Positions 6,340-7,432 of a DNA stretch of 7,432 nt are shown here, in pieces. The stretch is from an uncultured Rhodocyclaceae bacterium (lineage in GTDB: Bacteria > Pseudomonadota > Gammaproteobacteria > Burkholderiales > Rhodocyclaceae), in contig CAJBAP010000032.1 of assembly GCA_903950295.1 (NCBI GenBank), forward strand, positions 1-7,432, in the 5' to 3' direction. Position 1 is the stretch's first letter. Each line of letters opens with the position of its first letter. Below the pieces are notes generated by a model. That model was not told where the DNA came from. It did no database searches and saw only the letters and a list, made by a program, of their open reading frames with translations. The position numbers and the translations under genes were made by a program.

Positions 6340-7132
6340 TTTTGCCCTCAATGATCGCGTACGCGGAATGGTTGTGGATGGATTCGAAGTTTTCTGAGGC
6401 CACCGACCAATGGCTGATCCGGTGGTCGGCACGCAGACGCAAGGCAATGTCGCGCACCAGATCCTCGACAAATTTCGGGTTGTCATAGGCGCGCTCGGTG
6501 ACCCATTTTTCGTCGGGACGCTTGAGCAGTCCGAAGACTTCGCACGACGCCTCTTCTTCAGCGATGCGCACCAGTTGCTCAAGGCTGACGTCGTCGCGCA
6601 GATTGACCCGCAGGGTCAGGTGTGAGCGCTGATTGTGGGCGCCGTAGTCGGAGATCATTTTTGAGCACGGGCACAGGCTGGTGACGGGGACGACGACTTG
6701 CAAGGTGGTTTCGATCGCGCCACCTGCCACACGTGAAATGTCGATGCCGGCATCTATGTCGAGCAGGCTCTCCACGCCGGAAACGGGTGCTGCTTTGCGG
6801 ATGAAGTAAGGGAAGCGCATCTCGATGCGGCCGGACGAAGCTTGCAGATGCACCAGCATTTCCTGAAACATCTGGCGCATGCCGGTGAGCGTCAGCGGTG
6901 ACCGCGGACGCTCAAGCAATTCAACAAAGCGCGACATGTGGGTGCCCTTGACCTCCGGACCAAGGCCGACCGTCATGGCCAGGGTAGCGACGGTCGGGTG
7001 CACTTCGCCTTGCGTATCAACCAGCGCCAGCGGGTAGCGCAAGCCTTTCACGCCGACCTGCTGGATGGCGAGTTGGCGGTTATCCGGGGTGGCTTGGATA
7101 TCGGGCAGAAAAATTTTCTCTGGGGCATTCAT
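6332..7132 (-). CDS. folE2: GTP cyclohydrolase I, FolE2 (type IB) family
   Basis: A 266-residue FolE2, full length for the family. It converts GTP to 7,8-dihydroneopterin triphosphate, the first step to tetrahydrofolate, in the cytoplasm. Seen: GTHMSRF at 63-69, SLCPCSK at 152-158, GAHNQRSH at 164-171, LLKRPDEKWVTERAYDNPK at 202-220 and ENFESIHNHSAYA at 247-259. By alignment from memory with the gonococcal enzyme, Cys154 and His166 are the metal/catalytic pair and the Glu is in DEKWVTE. The ATG at 7132 gives the usual N-terminus (MNAPEKIFLPDIQ) and has GGAGA 5 bases upstream; the frame could extend to a TTG at 7177, but that lacks support. FolE2 enzymes are less zinc-dependent than FolE and are often Zur-controlled; I see no Zur-like box. 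It heads the operon and overlaps the small gene by 8 bases. Confidence 0.96.
   Translation of the reverse strand: MNAPEKIFLPDIQATPDNRQLAIQQVGVKGLRYPLALVDTQGEVHPTVATLAMTVGLGPEVKGTHMSRFVELLERPRSPLTLTGMRQMFQEMLVHLQASSGRIEMRFPYFIRKAAPVSGVESLLDIDAGIDISRVAGGAIETTLQVVVPVTSLCPCSKMISDYGAHNQRSHLTLRVNLRDDVSLEQLVRIAEEEASCEVFGLLKRPDEKWVTERAYDNPKFVEDLVRDIALRLRADHRISHWSVASENFESIHNHSAYAIIEGKNG
6345..6349 (-). promoter_or_regulatory. Ribosome binding site of the 41-residue gene
   Basis: GAGGG on the minus strand, inside the last codons of folE2 and 5 bases before the ATG at 6339. It is the main evidence that this short frame is translated. Confidence 0.6.
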
Positions 7133-7137
7133 GGCAG

Positions 7138-7142
7138 TCTCC
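7138..7142 (-). promoter_or_regulatory. Ribosome binding site of folE2
   Basis: GGAGA on the minus strand, 5 bases before the ATG at 7132. It decides for this start over the upstream in-frame TTG at 7177. Confidence 0.7.
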
Positions 7143-7164
7143 GTGATTAGACGAAATTGCTGGT

Positions 7165-7177
7165 TTGTCGTGGACAA
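7165..7177. repeat. Perfect inverted repeat TTGTC-GTG-GACAA, candidate operator
   Basis: Two perfect 5-base arms flank a 3-base spacer. The centre lies about 39 bases before the folE2 ATG, a place where a repressor or activator site of the operon, or a feature of the 5' untranslated RNA, could sit. The symmetry is short and may be chance; no known regulator consensus is recognised. Confidence 0.35.
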
Positions 7178-7263
7178 TAAGTTTTGGTGCTTGAATGTTT
7201 TCGGTGAAGGCTGGGTGGCTTGAGGCGAGGTGAATCGTTGTTTGACAGGAGCGCTTGCGGGTG

Positions 7264-7320
7264 CTACTGGGCGCTACTGGTGGTTTTGTGCTCGGGGGAA
7301 TTCATTTTTATGTCCAGTAG
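7264..7320. repeat. Three copies of CTACTGG (two direct, 10-bp period; one inverted)
   Basis: CTACTGG occurs at 7264-7270 and 7274-7280 in direct orientation, one helical turn apart (the match extends to GCTACTGG in both). An inverted copy, CCAGTAG, lies at 7314-7320. Such phasing is typical of cooperative protein binding, and the inverted pair could also form a stem with a 33-base loop. No regulator is identified. Confidence 0.35.
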
Positions 7321-7407
7321 ATTCCAATCGAGGTTTGAGTCTGAGCGATCGGTTTTGACCTTGAATCGGAAAACAAAAAAGGTTTGGTGTTTGGCGGGGC
7401 TGTGGAT

Positions 7408-7432
7408 ATGTGGAAAGGTCGCCATCAGGCGA
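7408..7432 (+). CDS. Possible 5' end of a divergent gene, perhaps a YpfJ-like neutral zinc metallopeptidase
   Basis: Only eight codons fit in the window: MWKGRHQA. This resembles the unusual N-terminus of YpfJ/KPN_02809-type neutral zinc metallopeptidases, which start with an M(R/K)W-(Q/K)-GRR-(E/Q)-S type sequence. The metal-binding HExxH region would be far outside. An in-frame GTG lies six bases upstream (7402), and a GGCGGGG stretch (7393-7399) could be a weak Shine-Dalgarno. The match is short and chance cannot be excluded, so this is a hint, not an assignment. If correct, 7133-7407 is a divergent promoter region. Confidence 0.35.

Larger units (their letters stand above)
7133..7407. promoter_or_regulatory. 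Upstream (probably divergent) regulatory region of the folE2 operon
   Basis: 275 bases without a supported gene, more AT-rich than the coding DNA, with A-runs near 7370-7381. It must hold the promoter of the minus-strand operon unless transcription starts further upstream. I found no convincing sigma-70 pair, no ECF (RpoE/ChrR-type) promoter and no Zur box. A TTGACC at 7355-7360 on the plus strand has no good -10 partner at 16-18 bases. The region carries the inverted repeat at 7165-7177 and the CTACTGG repeats listed separately. Confidence 0.6.

Noticed and set aside
7133..7177. Upstream TTG start of folE2 at 7177, adding 15 residues
   Set aside because: No Shine-Dalgarno supports it, the added residues are not typical of FolE2, and GGAGA precedes the ATG at 7132.
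326..7308. GGGGAATTCATT present both near 327 and near 7298
   Set aside because: A 12-base match around an EcoRI-type palindrome, once in coding and once in intergenic DNA, with no flanking similarity; most likely chance.
7355..7383. TTGACC as a plus-strand -35 element
   Set aside because: At a 17-base spacing the -10 position reads AAAGGT, which is not a credible -10 hexamer.
7401..7417. Two DnaA-box-like words (TGTGGATAT and TGTGGAAAG)
   Set aside because: Only 8/9 and 7/9 matches to the consensus, no further cluster or AT-rich unwinding element, and they fall on a probable start codon.

Overview
The window is one densely packed minus-strand operon of nine genes. It reads from about 7132 down to the left edge, where the last gene is cut off. 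The first bases of a probable divergent gene sit at the extreme right. Base composition is GC-rich (by eye about 60%). Every gene has its natural look-alikes in Proteobacteria. A lipid-modifying block of this type, together with folE2, points to a beta- or gammaproteobacterium; I cannot place it more closely.

Order of transcription (right to left): folE2 (GTP cyclohydrolase of the FolE2/MptA type); an unrecognised 41-residue single-helix membrane protein; a COG2907-type FAD/NAD(P)-binding oxidoreductase; a DUF1365 protein; a cyclopropane-fatty-acid-synthase-family SAM methyltransferase; a secreted chalcone-isomerase-like protein; an MFS transporter of the GPH (melibiose-carrier) type; a DUF3833 lipoprotein; and a short-chain dehydrogenase (partial). 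Six consecutive junctions are 4-base start/stop overlaps (ATGA five times, GTGA once). The folE2/small-gene junction overlaps by 8 bases. These overlaps fix most start codons, and several lie well inside the longest open frames. They indicate one transcript with translational coupling.

The core (FAD oxidoreductase, DUF1365, CFA-type methyltransferase) is a recurrent module that most likely methylates and then oxidises or desaturates unsaturated acyl chains of membrane phospholipids. The exported chalcone-isomerase-like protein, the transporter and the outer-membrane-type lipoprotein extend it to the periplasm and outer membrane. Related clusters in other Proteobacteria are tied to singlet-oxygen or photo-oxidative stress, and CFA-type methyltransferases start furan fatty acid synthesis in alphaproteobacteria. 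The methyltransferase here lacks two residues of the E. coli CFA synthase bicarbonate site (Cys to Ser, His to Gln), so plain cyclopropanation should not be assumed. The chemistry of the whole cluster remains undetermined.

The 275-base region between folE2 and the right-hand gene should hold the operon promoter. It contains a perfect TTGTC-GTG-GACAA inverted repeat and three copies of CTACTGG, but no convincing promoter that I can name. No dedicated regulator (ECF sigma/ChrR or MerR type) and no photolyase is visible inside the window. No RNA genes, insertion sequences or CRISPR arrays were seen.
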